Positions 8,352-17,669 of a stretch of DNA of 64,000 nucleotides are shown here, piece after piece. The first letter of the stretch is position 1; each line of letters begins with the position of its first letter. The stretch is taken from NCBI GenBank assembly GCA_035294125.1, contig DATGLM010000011.1, positions 1 through 64,000 on the forward strand, in the 5' to 3' direction. The translations under genes were made by a program, and so were the position numbers. This DNA is from CADDYT01 sp035294125. Lineage in GTDB: Bacteria; Chloroflexota; Ktedonobacteria; Ktedonobacterales; Ktedonobacteraceae. Below the pieces are notes generated by a model. It was not told the origin of the DNA. It ran no database searches and saw nothing but the letters and a program-made list of their open reading frames with translations.

Positions 8352-8547
8352 AACACTAAGTGCGTAAAAGGGCAATGGATGCCACAAAGTTGCTATTTCT
8401 AGCGATGGACCATGCGCTAAAATTGTGAACTTCCTCACAGTCTTCTTCTAAACTCTGCCGAAACGAGATATTTCATTATGACCTTGCATTATCTTGATTA
8501 GTAAAGACTATGTTTACTCATATGTTTTTTGAAAAGGAGCATCTATT

Positions 8548-9417
8548 ATGTTGAAACAGCGCGTGATTCTCATTGTATTCGTATGCCTGACTATTATAGG
8601 ATTGGCGGCCTGTGGTACACCCGACGCGGGTAATGGCACTGCTGGCAGCGCGAACCCAACAGCGACGGCAGCACCATCGCCGACCAGTGTCCCGACGCAG
8701 GCTTCCACAGCACCTTCAACGTCCTCGCAGCCATTCCAGGTGACGAGCATTGATATGGCCGTCACCCCCATGTCTATCGCGGGCATGACCTGCGGGCAGA
8801 ACATCACCGTTACCTATACTGCCACGTTTCATGTCGCGGCTAACAGTCCGGGCGGCACGGTGCAGTTTCTATATACGGTCAACAATGGACGTGGAACGAC
8901 GCCTGCAAGTCTGAGCTTCGCACCCGGTGAGACCACAAAAACCTATTCCTTCAACTGGCAGGGAACGCTGGCAGCGGATAATGTCTATCCCGGTCTGGGC
9001 GGTGTGGTAACGAGCAGCCCGAATGTGCTGCATTCACCCTCGGTCAAGCCAACAGGGACGTGTGTTTCTCCTTCGGCAGCGTTCAAGGTGACGAGCATCG
9101 ACCTCGCGGTCAGTCCATCCTCGATAGCCGGAATGAGTTGCAATAGCAGCGTTACATTCACTTATACCGTCACGTTTCATGTGGCTCCCAACAGCTCTGG
9201 TGGGACGATTCAGTTCATGTACACGACGACTAACGGGCGCGGCAGTACGAATGCCAGCGTCACTGCAAGCCCGGGCGCAACGACTGTTACCTACAAGTTC
9301 ACCAGCTCGGGCGTGCTCTCTTCCGATCATACCTTCCCAGACATCGCGGAAGTGATATCCAGCAGCCCTGATCAGGTAAACTCATCGCAGGTCAAGCCTG
9401 CAGGACAGTGCAGCTAA
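8548..9417 (+). CDS. Lipoprotein with two tandem copies of a beta-rich domain
   Basis: 289 aa. Lipoprotein signal with lipobox LAAC (Cys22), then a Thr/Ala/Pro/Ser linker (about 25-62), then two homologous units of about 105 residues, each starting F(Q/K)VTSID(M/L)AV(T/S)P and containing SIAGM(T/S)C, an (V/I)QF(L/M)YT strand and a C-terminal VKP(T/A)G(T/Q)C. Each unit has two Cys that could form a disulfide. The pattern looks like an extracellular Ig-like/beta-sandwich pair anchored to the outer membrane face, but I do not recognise a named family. ATG start with GGAG upstream. It is monocistronic, with a hairpin 64 bp after the stop. Confidence 0.75.
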   Translation: MLKQRVILIVFVCLTIIGLAACGTPDAGNGTAGSANPTATAAPSPTSVPTQASTAPSTSSQPFQVTSIDMAVTPMSIAGMTCGQNITVTYTATFHVAANSPGGTVQFLYTVNNGRGTTPASLSFAPGETTKTYSFNWQGTLAADNVYPGLGGVVTSSPNVLHSPSVKPTGTCVSPSAAFKVTSIDLAVSPSSIAGMSCNSSVTFTYTVTFHVAPNSSGGTIQFMYTTTNGRGSTNASVTASPGATTVTYKFTSSGVLSSDHTFPDIAEVISSSPDQVNSSQVKPAGQCS

Positions 9418-9481
9418 TCTTGTGGCATGAATGAGACCAGCTCTCATCGCTGATCTTGCTCGTTCACGTTTATTCTCTGAT

Positions 9482-9528
9482 GCAGGAAGTCTTTGCCAAT
9501 AGCTACGTTATTGACAAAGACTTCCTGC
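9482..9528 (+). terminator. 20-bp-arm hairpin after the duplicated-domain lipoprotein
   Basis: Arms 9482-9501 and 9509-9528 pair with one mismatch around a 7-nt loop. It lies 64 bp past the stop at 9417. No clear T-tract follows. Confidence 0.5.
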
Positions 9529-9640
9529 CAGCCGTTGTTGTTTATAACGATATGATATGAATAACCGTAGGTGCTGGCGACGACCCTCTGATAGGATAGC
9601 TGGCATGACATGGGTACGTGCCTCGTCGTGATATGATATG

Positions 9641-9677
9641 CTATACGAAGAACTCTGAGGAAACAGTATTCGTATAG
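9641..9677. repeat. Inverted repeat CTATACGAA-N19-TTCGTATAG upstream of the hydrolase gene
   Basis: Nine-base perfect arms at 9641-9649 and 9669-9677, about 55 bp before the hydrolase start. It could be an operator. The segment GATATGATATG also occurs twice nearby (about 9549 and 9629). Otherwise 9529-9732 is without a gene. Confidence 0.35.
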
Positions 9678-9732
9678 ATGGTGAAAAAAATATAGTGGCG
9701 AGCAGCCCGTGCTGGCAAGGAAACAAAAGACT

Positions 9733-10554
9733 ATGGCGGGAGATACATCTCAATCTTCTCAATCACTTTCTGATGTACATCTGCAAAAGCAGGTGGAGGG
9801 ACGGCGCGGGCCGGTCGTGGGAGTGCTGCTCGTGCATGGCTTGAATGGCAGCCGCAGCGATATGGCGGAACTGGAAATGGTGCTTCAGGATCATGGCTAT
9901 CTGACGAATAATATGCTTTTGCCAGGGCATGGGACGAGGGTACGGGATTTGATGTCGAGCGGATGGGATGATTGGGCGGCTGCTGTGCGAAAAGAGGTGC
10001 TGGCGCTGAAGGCGCGCTGCGATCAGGTCTTTCTGGTTGGACATTCGCTTGGCGGTGCGCTCACGCTGCATACGGCCGCGCATGAAGAGGTAGATGGCAT
10101 TGTGGTGATGTGCGCGCCTCTATATATGCACCCTTTGACGCGGCTGGGCGTGCGTGTGGTGAAATACATTACTCCCCTGTTACCAACAGTGCGCGAAGAT
10201 GTGCGAGACCCGGAGGCACGTCGCCGTTATGCCAGGGAGGTGTATCGCTGGACGCCAATGTGGCCGGTCGAGAGCCTGCTGCGCTTCCTGCCACAACTGC
10301 GCGCGGAGTTACCACGAATTACCACTCCGACGCTGGTAATGGTCTCACTGCACGACCATGTGGTACCAGCGCGGGATGGGCGGGAGATTTATCGCCTGCT
10401 CGGCACGCAGGAGAAGCATCTCGTTACTTTTCATCGCTCCTATCATGTCATCATGAAAGACCACGACCAGGAGGAAGTCTTTTCTAAAACACTCGCTTTT
10501 GTTCAGCGCCACACAAAGAATAGCCCGACCGGGCAGGAGGAACAGACTGCGTAG
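9733..10554 (+). CDS. Alpha/beta hydrolase (carboxylesterase / monoacylglycerol lipase type)
   Basis: 273 aa. Alpha/beta-hydrolase fold with the oxyanion region LLVHGLNGS, the nucleophile elbow GHSLGG (Ser105), an acid residue in VSLHDHVVP and the catalytic His in RSYHVIMKD. The pattern PGHGTRVRDL is typical of bacterial carboxylesterase Est30-like and monoglyceride lipase enzymes. No signal peptide, so it should be cytoplasmic. The start at 9733 (MAGDTS) has AAGGAA upstream; a GTG at 9709 would add eight residues. Acyl-ester substrate is unknown. Confidence 0.85.
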   Translation: MAGDTSQSSQSLSDVHLQKQVEGRRGPVVGVLLVHGLNGSRSDMAELEMVLQDHGYLTNNMLLPGHGTRVRDLMSSGWDDWAAAVRKEVLALKARCDQVFLVGHSLGGALTLHTAAHEEVDGIVVMCAPLYMHPLTRLGVRVVKYITPLLPTVREDVRDPEARRRYAREVYRWTPMWPVESLLRFLPQLRAELPRITTPTLVMVSLHDHVVPARDGREIYRLLGTQEKHLVTFHRSYHVIMKDHDQEEVFSKTLAFVQRHTKNSPTGQEEQTA

Positions 10555-10671
10555 AAAATCTCTATACGGTCAGATAGAGCGCGGATACGCTATACCCCCT
10601 TCCCGCCACAGCGGTAATCGTGTATACTGGCACGTGGTAAAACCTTATTTTTTGAGAAGGAAAAGGTCACG

Positions 10672-12120
10672 TTGGTACCGCAGGTGAGTGATTCGCCAGA
10701 GCAGAAACAAGAACATGAAGAACAACAGCCGGTTGCGCAGCCATTGCCGACGCGGCAGACTCGTTTGTCGAGAGCAGGGATAATTTCTCTGCTGGCACTT
10801 ATTGGCATGCTGCTCATCACCATCACCGGTATGCTGATTCGCAACCCTGAGCAACTCATGCCGCAGGCGCAGTTGCCCACTCCAACGAGCGTGCCTGCCT
10901 CTCCGACCGCCACGCATGCTCCTATACCCACGGCTACACCGCAGCCTGATGTATCGCCCACGCCTGTACCACCTCTCCTGACTGCTAATGGGCAATCTGT
11001 CTCGTCGCTGCAATTGTCGATGGGCCATTTCGTGCTTTATGAGCAGCAGAACAACATTTATATGGTTTCCAGCAGTGGCGGCTTGCCTCAGGCCATTTCG
11101 ACTCCTGGCTACCTGTACAATCAGGCAGTACGCCCCATCCTGACGCCGAAGGGCCAGTTGCTGTATGCCGGAAATGGCATCTGGATTACCGATGTGTTTG
11201 ATGGCAAATCCCGGCAGATTGCCACTATAGGCGCTGACCAGGTCGTGACCTCGCTGGCACTGAGTAGCGATGGCTCGACAGTGGCTTATACCGTTGAGCC
11301 TGCCAATGGGAGGGGAAATATCGATCTCTACGCGGGTCCGCTCTCCTCGCCCGCGCTAGTCTACCAGCAAACAACGGCTAATTGCCCCTGCTTCCGTGTC
11401 TTTTCTTTCCTCTATGGGCAGGGACAGAGGGGCGACACAACTTTATTGCTGGCAGATAGCCAGAACAGCCAGAACGGCGTACAGTACGGGTTGTGGTCGA
11501 TGGATTTGACGCAAGCGCCGGTTGATACACCGACACAGCTCATGAGCGAGGACGACCTGGAAGGGCCGCTGCTCATGGCTCCTTACAGCAATGTCCTGCT
11601 CTATTCTTCAAACGAGGGGACGGTTCCTGTTCCTACGGACGAAACTATTCCAGCCGATATTGCCTCGCTCACCTATGCCAACAGCCTCGACCTGGCGAAC
11701 ATTGGCGGAAATCCCCTGACGGTCAGTTCGTCACAGGTTGTGCTACCGGAGCAGCGCAACCTGAGTAATCCCGCCGATTATCGCTGGGAGACGACGCCGG
11801 TCTTCAGTCCTGATGGGCATACACTGGTCTATGTCGAGTTTTCCAGCGAACCGCAGGCCCCTTTTGATCGTGTCAGCGCTATTTACGAAGCCCAGGTCAG
11901 TGGAACCGGCTCGCAACTGCACGTCAGCGCACCGCAACTGCTGGCAACCTCGTCTGCCAGTCTGCTTGAGCTAGGCCCCTGGTTTAATGACCATATTCTT
12001 ACCTTTTACGCCGATGGTACGCTCTACGCTATGGACCCGCAGACCATGGCCGTGACCACCATCATCCAGACCAACGCCTATGCCCGTATCATTGCGGTTG
12101 TAGGACTGAACCAGATATGA
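10672..12120 (+). CDS. Membrane-anchored beta-propeller-like protein
   Basis: 482 aa. A cytoplasmic Gln/Glu-rich head (1-34) is followed by one transmembrane helix (about 36-56), a Pro/Thr linker (65-100) and a long extracytoplasmic part. That part has repeated strands such as FVLYEQQNNIYMVSSSGG, VTSLALSSDGSTVAYTV and TPVFSPDGHTLVYVEF, which resemble TolB/PD40 and WD40 blades. TTG start preceded by AAAAGG; no in-frame ATG fits better. Specific function is unknown: it may bind ligands or other surface proteins. The convergent gene ends 9 bp downstream. Confidence 0.7.
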   Translation: MVPQVSDSPEQKQEHEEQQPVAQPLPTRQTRLSRAGIISLLALIGMLLITITGMLIRNPEQLMPQAQLPTPTSVPASPTATHAPIPTATPQPDVSPTPVPPLLTANGQSVSSLQLSMGHFVLYEQQNNIYMVSSSGGLPQAISTPGYLYNQAVRPILTPKGQLLYAGNGIWITDVFDGKSRQIATIGADQVVTSLALSSDGSTVAYTVEPANGRGNIDLYAGPLSSPALVYQQTTANCPCFRVFSFLYGQGQRGDTTLLLADSQNSQNGVQYGLWSMDLTQAPVDTPTQLMSEDDLEGPLLMAPYSNVLLYSSNEGTVPVPTDETIPADIASLTYANSLDLANIGGNPLTVSSSQVVLPEQRNLSNPADYRWETTPVFSPDGHTLVYVEFSSEPQAPFDRVSAIYEAQVSGTGSQLHVSAPQLLATSSASLLELGPWFNDHILTFYADGTLYAMDPQTMAVTTIIQTNAYARIIAVVGLNQI

Positions 12121-12128
12121 TTACTTTT

Positions 12129-13526
12129 CTATGGGAGCTGATCGAGTTTCTTCTGCCACTTGTCACGCATCATAAGATACGTTTGTTCGCTTATCTCTCC
12201 GTTGGCAAAGCGCTCGTCGAGCTTATCAAGCATCCCTTCGATCTTCTCCCGATTCATGGTTTCGCTGGAGGATGTTGACCCGGCAGAGGGAGCATTTCTC
12301 ACTAAGGAACCACTGACCGGTTCTGAAGGAACCGGTGGCACAAATGAAGGAAAGCCACCGCTATTGCCGCTGCCTGGAGGTGGCGCAGCAGGCTCACTAG
12401 CAGGGAAAAAGCCGTTTGGGGGAGCCATCGGGTTAGTAGGTCCGACCAGACTCATTGGCCCGGGCGTTACAGGAGGATTGGCGGGAACGGCGGGCGGTGT
12501 TCCTGGAGGAGCAGGGGTATTCAGCAGGCCTGAGAGCTGGTTGATGATCTGCACCCGGCTATCAACCAGCGAACCCTGGCTGGGATTAGCGGCGGCAGTT
12601 TCCATTGCCTCAGCCATCTTCAGTCTGAGCGGGTCCATACCGATACTCAGTTGCCGACGCATACTCTCCACCTGAGCATCTTCAATGACGTAGTATTTCG
12701 TGGCTTCGGCCTGAGCCAGGAAGTAGCGTTTCTGAGCTTCTAGCTGGGCAAGGTTGACATCTGCCTGCGCACCTTCCAGTTCTGCCTCTTTCACCAGTTG
12801 AATCTGTCTGCGTGCCGCGGCTGCCTGGCGAAATTCTTCCGGGATGCGATGGTTCTCAATGTTTAATCCGCGAAACTCCAACCCCCAGCGATCAAATGCA
12901 GGCTGGAGCTTCTCCTGAGCAGCCTGTAGAAACTCATCGCGAGCTTCCATAAACTCCATCACGGTCTTGCGAGCCATCAAATCACGCAGGATAGAGCTAA
13001 CTTCTGGTCTGGCAAATGTAGCCATGTGTTCCCTGGTATAGACTTGCACATTGCCGGCTACATTAGTCAGAAAGAGGTCCGGTGCTACAATGGCCGCGGT
13101 ACAATATCCACTTGCGCCAATGCCCACTCGATCTCTGGTTAGCACGTCGGGTACTCCCCAGCGCATCTGAAACTCGCTGGTGGTTGTCCAGATAATTTCA
13201 ATCTGGCCGCGTATCTGCATAGTACGGCGGATATCGTAGCTTCCAGGCGGGAGAATCACCTGTTCTGTGAGCATACCATCCTTGAGAACCAGAGCACGCT
13301 CGTATTCAGAAACAATGATTGCCTGTATGCGGCTCAAGGAATTGGCCATAGCAACGTCTGGATCAGGAACACGCCATAGGAGTCCGTCCTTTGAGGGATA
13401 CTGCATCACCACCTGACGCCAGGTGAGAGGCATAAATCCCAGCCGCTGACCGATACGGCGCATGTCTTTCTCTGTGTCGTCTATGAGATCAATGCCCCAG
13501 TTCACAAAATTGTGGATTAAGCCCAT
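12129..13526 (-). CDS. SPFH-domain protein with C-terminal SHOCT-like helix pair
   Basis: 465 aa. Residues about 25-260 form a Band7/SPFH-type domain (the 'virion core protein' subgroup): LLWRVPDPD, IIVSEYERALVLKDG, LPPGSYDIRR. A helical, Ala/Gln/Glu-rich stretch follows (AQADVNLAQLEAQKRYFLAQAEATKYY), then a Pro/Gly-rich linker (335-410) and a short helical hairpin (about 425-463, MLDKLDERFANGEISEQTY) like SHOCT modules. There is no transmembrane helix. Fourth gene of the minus-strand cluster 17523 to 12129. SPFH proteins oligomerise on membranes; the role here is inferred as a scaffold for the cluster. Confidence 0.75.
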   Translation of the reverse strand: MGLIHNFVNWGIDLIDDTEKDMRRIGQRLGFMPLTWRQVVMQYPSKDGLLWRVPDPDVAMANSLSRIQAIIVSEYERALVLKDGMLTEQVILPPGSYDIRRTMQIRGQIEIIWTTTSEFQMRWGVPDVLTRDRVGIGASGYCTAAIVAPDLFLTNVAGNVQVYTREHMATFARPEVSSILRDLMARKTVMEFMEARDEFLQAAQEKLQPAFDRWGLEFRGLNIENHRIPEEFRQAAAARRQIQLVKEAELEGAQADVNLAQLEAQKRYFLAQAEATKYYVIEDAQVESMRRQLSIGMDPLRLKMAEAMETAAANPSQGSLVDSRVQIINQLSGLLNTPAPPGTPPAVPANPPVTPGPMSLVGPTNPMAPPNGFFPASEPAAPPPGSGNSGGFPSFVPPVPSEPVSGSLVRNAPSAGSTSSSETMNREKIEGMLDKLDERFANGEISEQTYLMMRDKWQKKLDQLP

Positions 13527-13555
13527 CGCAAATCCTCTTTTCTTTCTTGCCTTTA

Positions 13556-15412
13556 CTACAGGCCGTACTGATGCAGGAAGTGATATGTCTGGTTGAGCAT
13601 GTTAGCCAGATTCTGATTGACGAGATTCAAACGATCCACAATGATTTCGCGTTTGTCCCCATTCTTGGAAAGATAGCGAACAAAAGCCACTGGCAGGTAA
13701 ATTAACCCGATCATCGTCACGATGGTGGCTCCTAGCTGAGAGGCGCGTTGATTAGCATACACTTTCATTGCCTTCTCAGCCATATCCTGCGAGATAAGAG
13801 CGGGCAAAGCCATCGTTTGTTGATCCAGGAAATTAAAGGTATTGAGGCCAGCTTGAAGGGCTGGTAAGTTCGGGTCATTGACCAGCAGATGCCCGATCAT
13901 AGGCTTCTCTATCGAGGTGGCGTCTACAAGAATAAGCGCGGAACGACCGGTGCCTGATTTGAAAATGAGGCCGCTTTTCTCGGCATAGTTCAATGTGGCC
14001 ACCCAGTAGGGTTGGAAATGGTGTATCACTGTGCCAACGGTTTCACCACCCATGCCTAAGGTAGGTTTTCCACGGCGATTCTCGACCGTTGCCTCTAGCC
14101 AGCTCCAATCCATAAGAATGGGAATAGGCTCATTGCCCGAACGCGCTGCCAGTAAGCGATAGATAGATTGAAGCAGTCCCAGGAGCTGATCGGGCGATTG
14201 AATTTGCACAAGAGAGCGAACATACTGCATGAGATGCTCATAGAACATTTCAAACTCTACAGACTGGGTGCGTGTGACGATCTCATAGCATTTGACCACG
14301 GCGCGGAAGATGTGGGCTGCCATGATATCTTTCTGTATTCCTTGCTGGAGAGGCACTGTATAGAGCGGGTTGTAGGTGCAGGAGGCCGCCTGCTGGTCTG
14401 CCTTATTGAGTTGCTCTAGCGCGCGATCAAGCTGATCAATTGTTGCCTCAGGGGCTACTCCTCTCTGCTCTCCCAGGGCAGAGATCAAAACTTCAAGCAG
14501 GAGAAGGCTGCCGGTAATGCGTGTATCAGCCGCCATAAGGTAGGAAGTATAGCTCTCGTCTGTAAGATTCCTGGCGTGCTCCCGGTATTCCTTTTGTAGC
14601 GCTGACAGATTCTGCCTTATAATTTGATAGGAAGGCAAGGTAGGAGTTTTGAGATTTTGAGCGATGTTGGCATAGTAGATCAGACTTAGCACGCGAAAAC
14701 TGAGCAAGTTCAATTTGGCCCTGTCATCTTGTGTCACAGCAAAATCTTGCAGTTGTTGAGCTGAGACGCGGGTGATCAATGTCTTCAGCCACTGGTTGTC
14801 TCCCTGCCCCACCCTCACAAGCTGCTCATTTGGCTGATAGTTCTGAAAATCATTGAGCATCTTAATCTGGATGAAAGGCGCTTCAGAGGCATATTCAACA
14901 GCTTCGAGCTGACGATCGATCTCTTTCTTCAGTGTAGGATACAAGTTTTCACTGAATATGAAACGGCGCGCATTCACATCAATGGTGCCAGAACTGCCAT
15001 AGCCACTTCCTACAATCATTTGATCTAGCCACGCTTTTAACTCCTGTTTAAGCTTCTGAGAGTTATCCTGACTCTGACGGAGCGTATATACGGTCCCGCA
15101 GTAGGAGCATTGCATCGGCTTCGTCAGGTCTTGCTCCATACTGGCTATTTCAGCAGGGGCTTCACATCTGGGGCAGGCAAGCACCTCTAGCACCGGCGGC
15201 GGAGGAGATGCAACTGCTTGAGCCGAAAATGTGCCGTTTAAGGATGGGGGAACTGAAAGATTACTGGTGGCTATGACTGGACCGCTTTCAAACTCCTGTA
15301 GCCGGGATAGCCACTTTTGTCGCAGACTATCGTAGGTGGGCTGGTCAATCTTTCCCATGGATACCTGAACATCCAGTGAGTCCAGAATGTCGAGAATATC
15401 CTGCTTTTCCAT
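13556..15412 (-). CDS. Zinc-ribbon protein of the SPFH cluster, unknown function
   Basis: 618 aa, not recognised as a named family. It starts with a helical pair similar to the SHOCT-like end of the SPFH neighbour (ILDSLDVQVSMGKIDQPTYDSLRQKW), then a zinc ribbon CPRC...CSYC at about residues 79-104. The long central region is helical with no catalytic motif that I can see. A hydrophobic stretch near residues 568-585 (IVTMIGLIYLPVAFV) may touch or enter the membrane. Gaps are 29 bp to the SPFH gene and 12 bp to the upstream gene, so co-transcription is likely. The shared helical pair suggests it binds the SPFH protein. Confidence 0.65.
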   Translation of the reverse strand: MEKQDILDILDSLDVQVSMGKIDQPTYDSLRQKWLSRLQEFESGPVIATSNLSVPPSLNGTFSAQAVASPPPPVLEVLACPRCEAPAEIASMEQDLTKPMQCSYCGTVYTLRQSQDNSQKLKQELKAWLDQMIVGSGYGSSGTIDVNARRFIFSENLYPTLKKEIDRQLEAVEYASEAPFIQIKMLNDFQNYQPNEQLVRVGQGDNQWLKTLITRVSAQQLQDFAVTQDDRAKLNLLSFRVLSLIYYANIAQNLKTPTLPSYQIIRQNLSALQKEYREHARNLTDESYTSYLMAADTRITGSLLLLEVLISALGEQRGVAPEATIDQLDRALEQLNKADQQAASCTYNPLYTVPLQQGIQKDIMAAHIFRAVVKCYEIVTRTQSVEFEMFYEHLMQYVRSLVQIQSPDQLLGLLQSIYRLLAARSGNEPIPILMDWSWLEATVENRRGKPTLGMGGETVGTVIHHFQPYWVATLNYAEKSGLIFKSGTGRSALILVDATSIEKPMIGHLLVNDPNLPALQAGLNTFNFLDQQTMALPALISQDMAEKAMKVYANQRASQLGATIVTMIGLIYLPVAFVRYLSKNGDKREIIVDRLNLVNQNLANMLNQTYHFLHQYGL

Positions 15413-15424
15413 AAGATCTCTCTC

Positions 15425-16405
15425 CTAATGTGTATGAGCTTTACGCTCAAGCCAGCCAATACGGTTTTCAAGGTTCGCTACTGTGGTGGTCAGAGCCTGT
15501 ATTTTCCCATTTAACTCTTGGCGTACCTTATCCGCCTCCTCCATAGCTTTGAAAGTAACCATTGAACCACATGTGTTACAAACGGCAACTCTGCCATCCA
15601 TATTCAATGTGGAGGGGTCTTGCTTGAGCTTTTCGAGTATGCGCATGGTATAAGGAGTTACAGTAGCCCTGCACATCGTGAAGTGGAGGTCGGCCCCTTG
15701 CATCTCACGGTGACAGATCCAGCACGTGCGTGAGATGCGCCAGTTCTCCAGGAGAGTACTCACTCTCTGCGACCAGGCCTGGTCATTGCAACGGCGAAAT
15801 GCCTGGCTTGCCAGAGAAAGGTCGTCTGCTGCCGCCGAAGGGTCTCTGTTTTTCTTCGCCATGGCCTCATAGAAGGAGTACATACCGCTATGGTAGAAAT
15901 AGCGCATATCTGCCTTGTCGTTATGTCCGTCTTTTGCAGGCACATAGGCATAGGTGTAGAGTTCGTTACGGATAATTTGTTGAAACTTGTCACGTGCGAG
16001 CTTGTGTAAATCGGAAGAGCGTATTACGTCATCCTGTGCCAGAGCGATAGCCCCTTCAACTATACGGCAGTCCAACTCTGCGCACAGAGGACCCACAGGC
16101 ATAAATTCTGTCTGCGAGCGGATCTTTTCGATCTGCTGTAACTGGTTCAACGCCTGAATAGCCTGTGGAAGGATTCCGGGATCACTGCTTGACAGGTAAC
16201 GATAGAGTAAAGAGTTGGCTGCGGCTTGCGCGGCCATCATCTGGTCGCCGGTTTCAACAAATTTCCTGGCAGCTTTATCAAAGATATCTGCTGCCTCGCC
16301 GAATTTGTTTAGTAGTACCCCTTTCTGAAATGCTCGTGCGTATAGTTCGTTGTGATCAAGATTAATGCCTGTTGCATGCCTCATTTTGTCGAGGAATCCA
16401 CCCAT
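15425..16405 (-). CDS. Helical-repeat protein with zinc fingers and coiled coil
   Basis: 326 aa, no named family. Residues 1-220 look like TPR-type helical repeats (AFQKGVLLNKFGEAADIFDKAA). Two CxxC pairs follow (CWIC...C at about 233-250; CNTC at about 279-282), typical of a zinc-bound treble. The last 40 residues form a coiled coil (LNGKIQALTTTVANLENRIGWL). No signal or membrane segment. Second gene in the cluster; it ends 13 bp before the next start. It is likely an adaptor that links the membrane protein upstream with the zinc-ribbon and SPFH proteins. Confidence 0.65.
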   Translation of the reverse strand: MGGFLDKMRHATGINLDHNELYARAFQKGVLLNKFGEAADIFDKAARKFVETGDQMMAAQAAANSLLYRYLSSSDPGILPQAIQALNQLQQIEKIRSQTEFMPVGPLCAELDCRIVEGAIALAQDDVIRSSDLHKLARDKFQQIIRNELYTYAYVPAKDGHNDKADMRYFYHSGMYSFYEAMAKKNRDPSAAADDLSLASQAFRRCNDQAWSQRVSTLLENWRISRTCWICHREMQGADLHFTMCRATVTPYTMRILEKLKQDPSTLNMDGRVAVCNTCGSMVTFKAMEEADKVRQELNGKIQALTTTVANLENRIGWLERKAHTH

Positions 16406-16443
16406 TGCTCTATCTCCTTTGGCATAGATGAATAACAGTAAAG

Positions 16444-17523
16444 TTAAATATGTTGCGGTCTGATGGTTCGCCCCTGTCTGGTTCCTGTCGATGCGTTCGT
16501 ATCAAATGGCAGGCGGTGACGCATATGGAGTACCTCTACCAGCTCGGCGGCTCCATCAAGCGAAGCGCGCAAGACAGTAAAGTTATAGGTCTGGCCCTGT
16601 CGTGTTAACAGCCGCAGCGTTCCCATCAACAAGCCTGGGTCGAAAGCGAGTGTCTGCACCTCGGAAAAAGGGATAACCTGCGCCAGGTTGGGGCGTGAAA
16701 CGGGCAGCAAAATAATAGCGCTGTCAGTAGCAACAAACCATGTGGAAGGCGCAGAGCGTCTACTGCTCCATAATCCCTTTCCACTTGATTTCCTGAGCCA
16801 GAGTAATCGGACCCCTCCCGACAATACTGTGTCACCTTCGGATAGCTGGCGCAAATATGCTCTATCGTTATCAGAGAGACCTAGAAGAAAATCCGCTGGC
16901 CCCGGTTCTGATCCCTGCCAAAAGTACGAGTGTATAAACCAGGATAGGATAGAAAATGTGATACGCAAACGATAACTGAGCGCGCTGAACAGGAGCGGAG
17001 CAAATAGAATAAAAAGGACAGCAAAGACTATAGAAAAGACGAGCATAACAATAGGAGCAAAGATAGCCAGCAGAATTATAATAAAAACGGCTACGTCCTC
17101 TCCTAAGCTCAATCCTATGTTCAGACAACCCATAGTGGAAACTGAAGCAGTCAGGCGGGTAACAGCTTTGGTAATATGGCTCATAGCCGCCAACGCCGCA
17201 CCTAAAACTGATTCTACTGGAAGTTCGACGGAAGAAGCTCCGTTGCTACAGGCAGCAACAACAAGGGCTCCCGCGATTGGACGCAGAACAGTATGAATAC
17301 TATCCCAGAGAGTATCGACGACCGGTATTTTATCAGCTATGATATCTATAAGAGCAAGGATTGCGAGTGCAATCATAAATCCATTTTGTGTGATAAAAGT
17401 GAATTCAGGATTTATAGAAAATAAATGAAAGAATCGTGCCGAGATTGCAAACGATAGCAGAGGCAGATATGCATTAACACCTGATGCGAGCGCTAAACCA
17501 TAAGATGTTCCACTGTTATTCAT
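16444..17523 (-). CDS. DUF4126 membrane protein with PH-like C-terminal domain
   Basis: 359 aa from the ATG at 17523. The N-terminal half has several hydrophobic segments and the DUF4126 signature (GVNAYLPLLSFA; then IADKIPVVDTLWDSIHT and IRPIAGAL-like LRPIAGALV). A strongly hydrophobic pair of helices lies near residues 147-185. The C-terminal soluble part (about 220-345), with STWFVATDSAIILLPV and VIPFSEVQTLAFDP, resembles bacterial PH-like folds. First gene of the four-gene cluster, divergent from the kinase gene with a 146-bp gap that holds a promoter and palindrome. GTG three codons earlier is an alternative start. Function is unknown. Confidence 0.7.
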   Translation of the reverse strand: MNNSGTSYGLALASGVNAYLPLLSFAISARFFHLFSINPEFTFITQNGFMIALAILALIDIIADKIPVVDTLWDSIHTVLRPIAGALVVAACSNGASSVELPVESVLGAALAAMSHITKAVTRLTASVSTMGCLNIGLSLGEDVAVFIIILLAIFAPIVMLVFSIVFAVLFILFAPLLFSALSYRLRITFSILSWFIHSYFWQGSEPGPADFLLGLSDNDRAYLRQLSEGDTVLSGGVRLLWLRKSSGKGLWSSRRSAPSTWFVATDSAIILLPVSRPNLAQVIPFSEVQTLAFDPGLLMGTLRLLTRQGQTYNFTVLRASLDGAAELVEVLHMRHRLPFDTNASTGTRQGRTIRPQHI

Positions 17524-17574
17524 GATAACCACTCTTTCGCAACTAAATAACTAGACATCTAATTATTGCACGGG

Positions 17575-17596
17575 TATACTAGCATTCGCTGGTATA
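17575..17596. promoter_or_regulatory. Operator-like palindrome between divergent operons
   Basis: TATACTAGC and GCTGGTATA flank ATTC as a near-perfect 9-bp inverted repeat (one mismatch). It overlaps the -10 of the minus-strand promoter and precedes the plus-strand kinase gene, so one regulator could act on both transcripts. Confidence 0.4.
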
Positions 17597-17605
17597 GTTT
17601 GTCAA
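17576..17605 (-). promoter_or_regulatory. Promoter of the DUF4126-SPFH cluster
   Basis: On the minus strand, TTGACA (17605-17600) and TAGTAT (17581-17576) are spaced by 18 bp, 53 bp before the ATG at 17523. The -35 is consensus and the -10 matches at four of six bases. Confidence 0.45.
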
Positions 17606-17669
17606 TAGGGAGCATCATTTTTCTTAAAATCTTTCGTTTGCAATGCCATACCTGGCGAGGAGGATTCAC

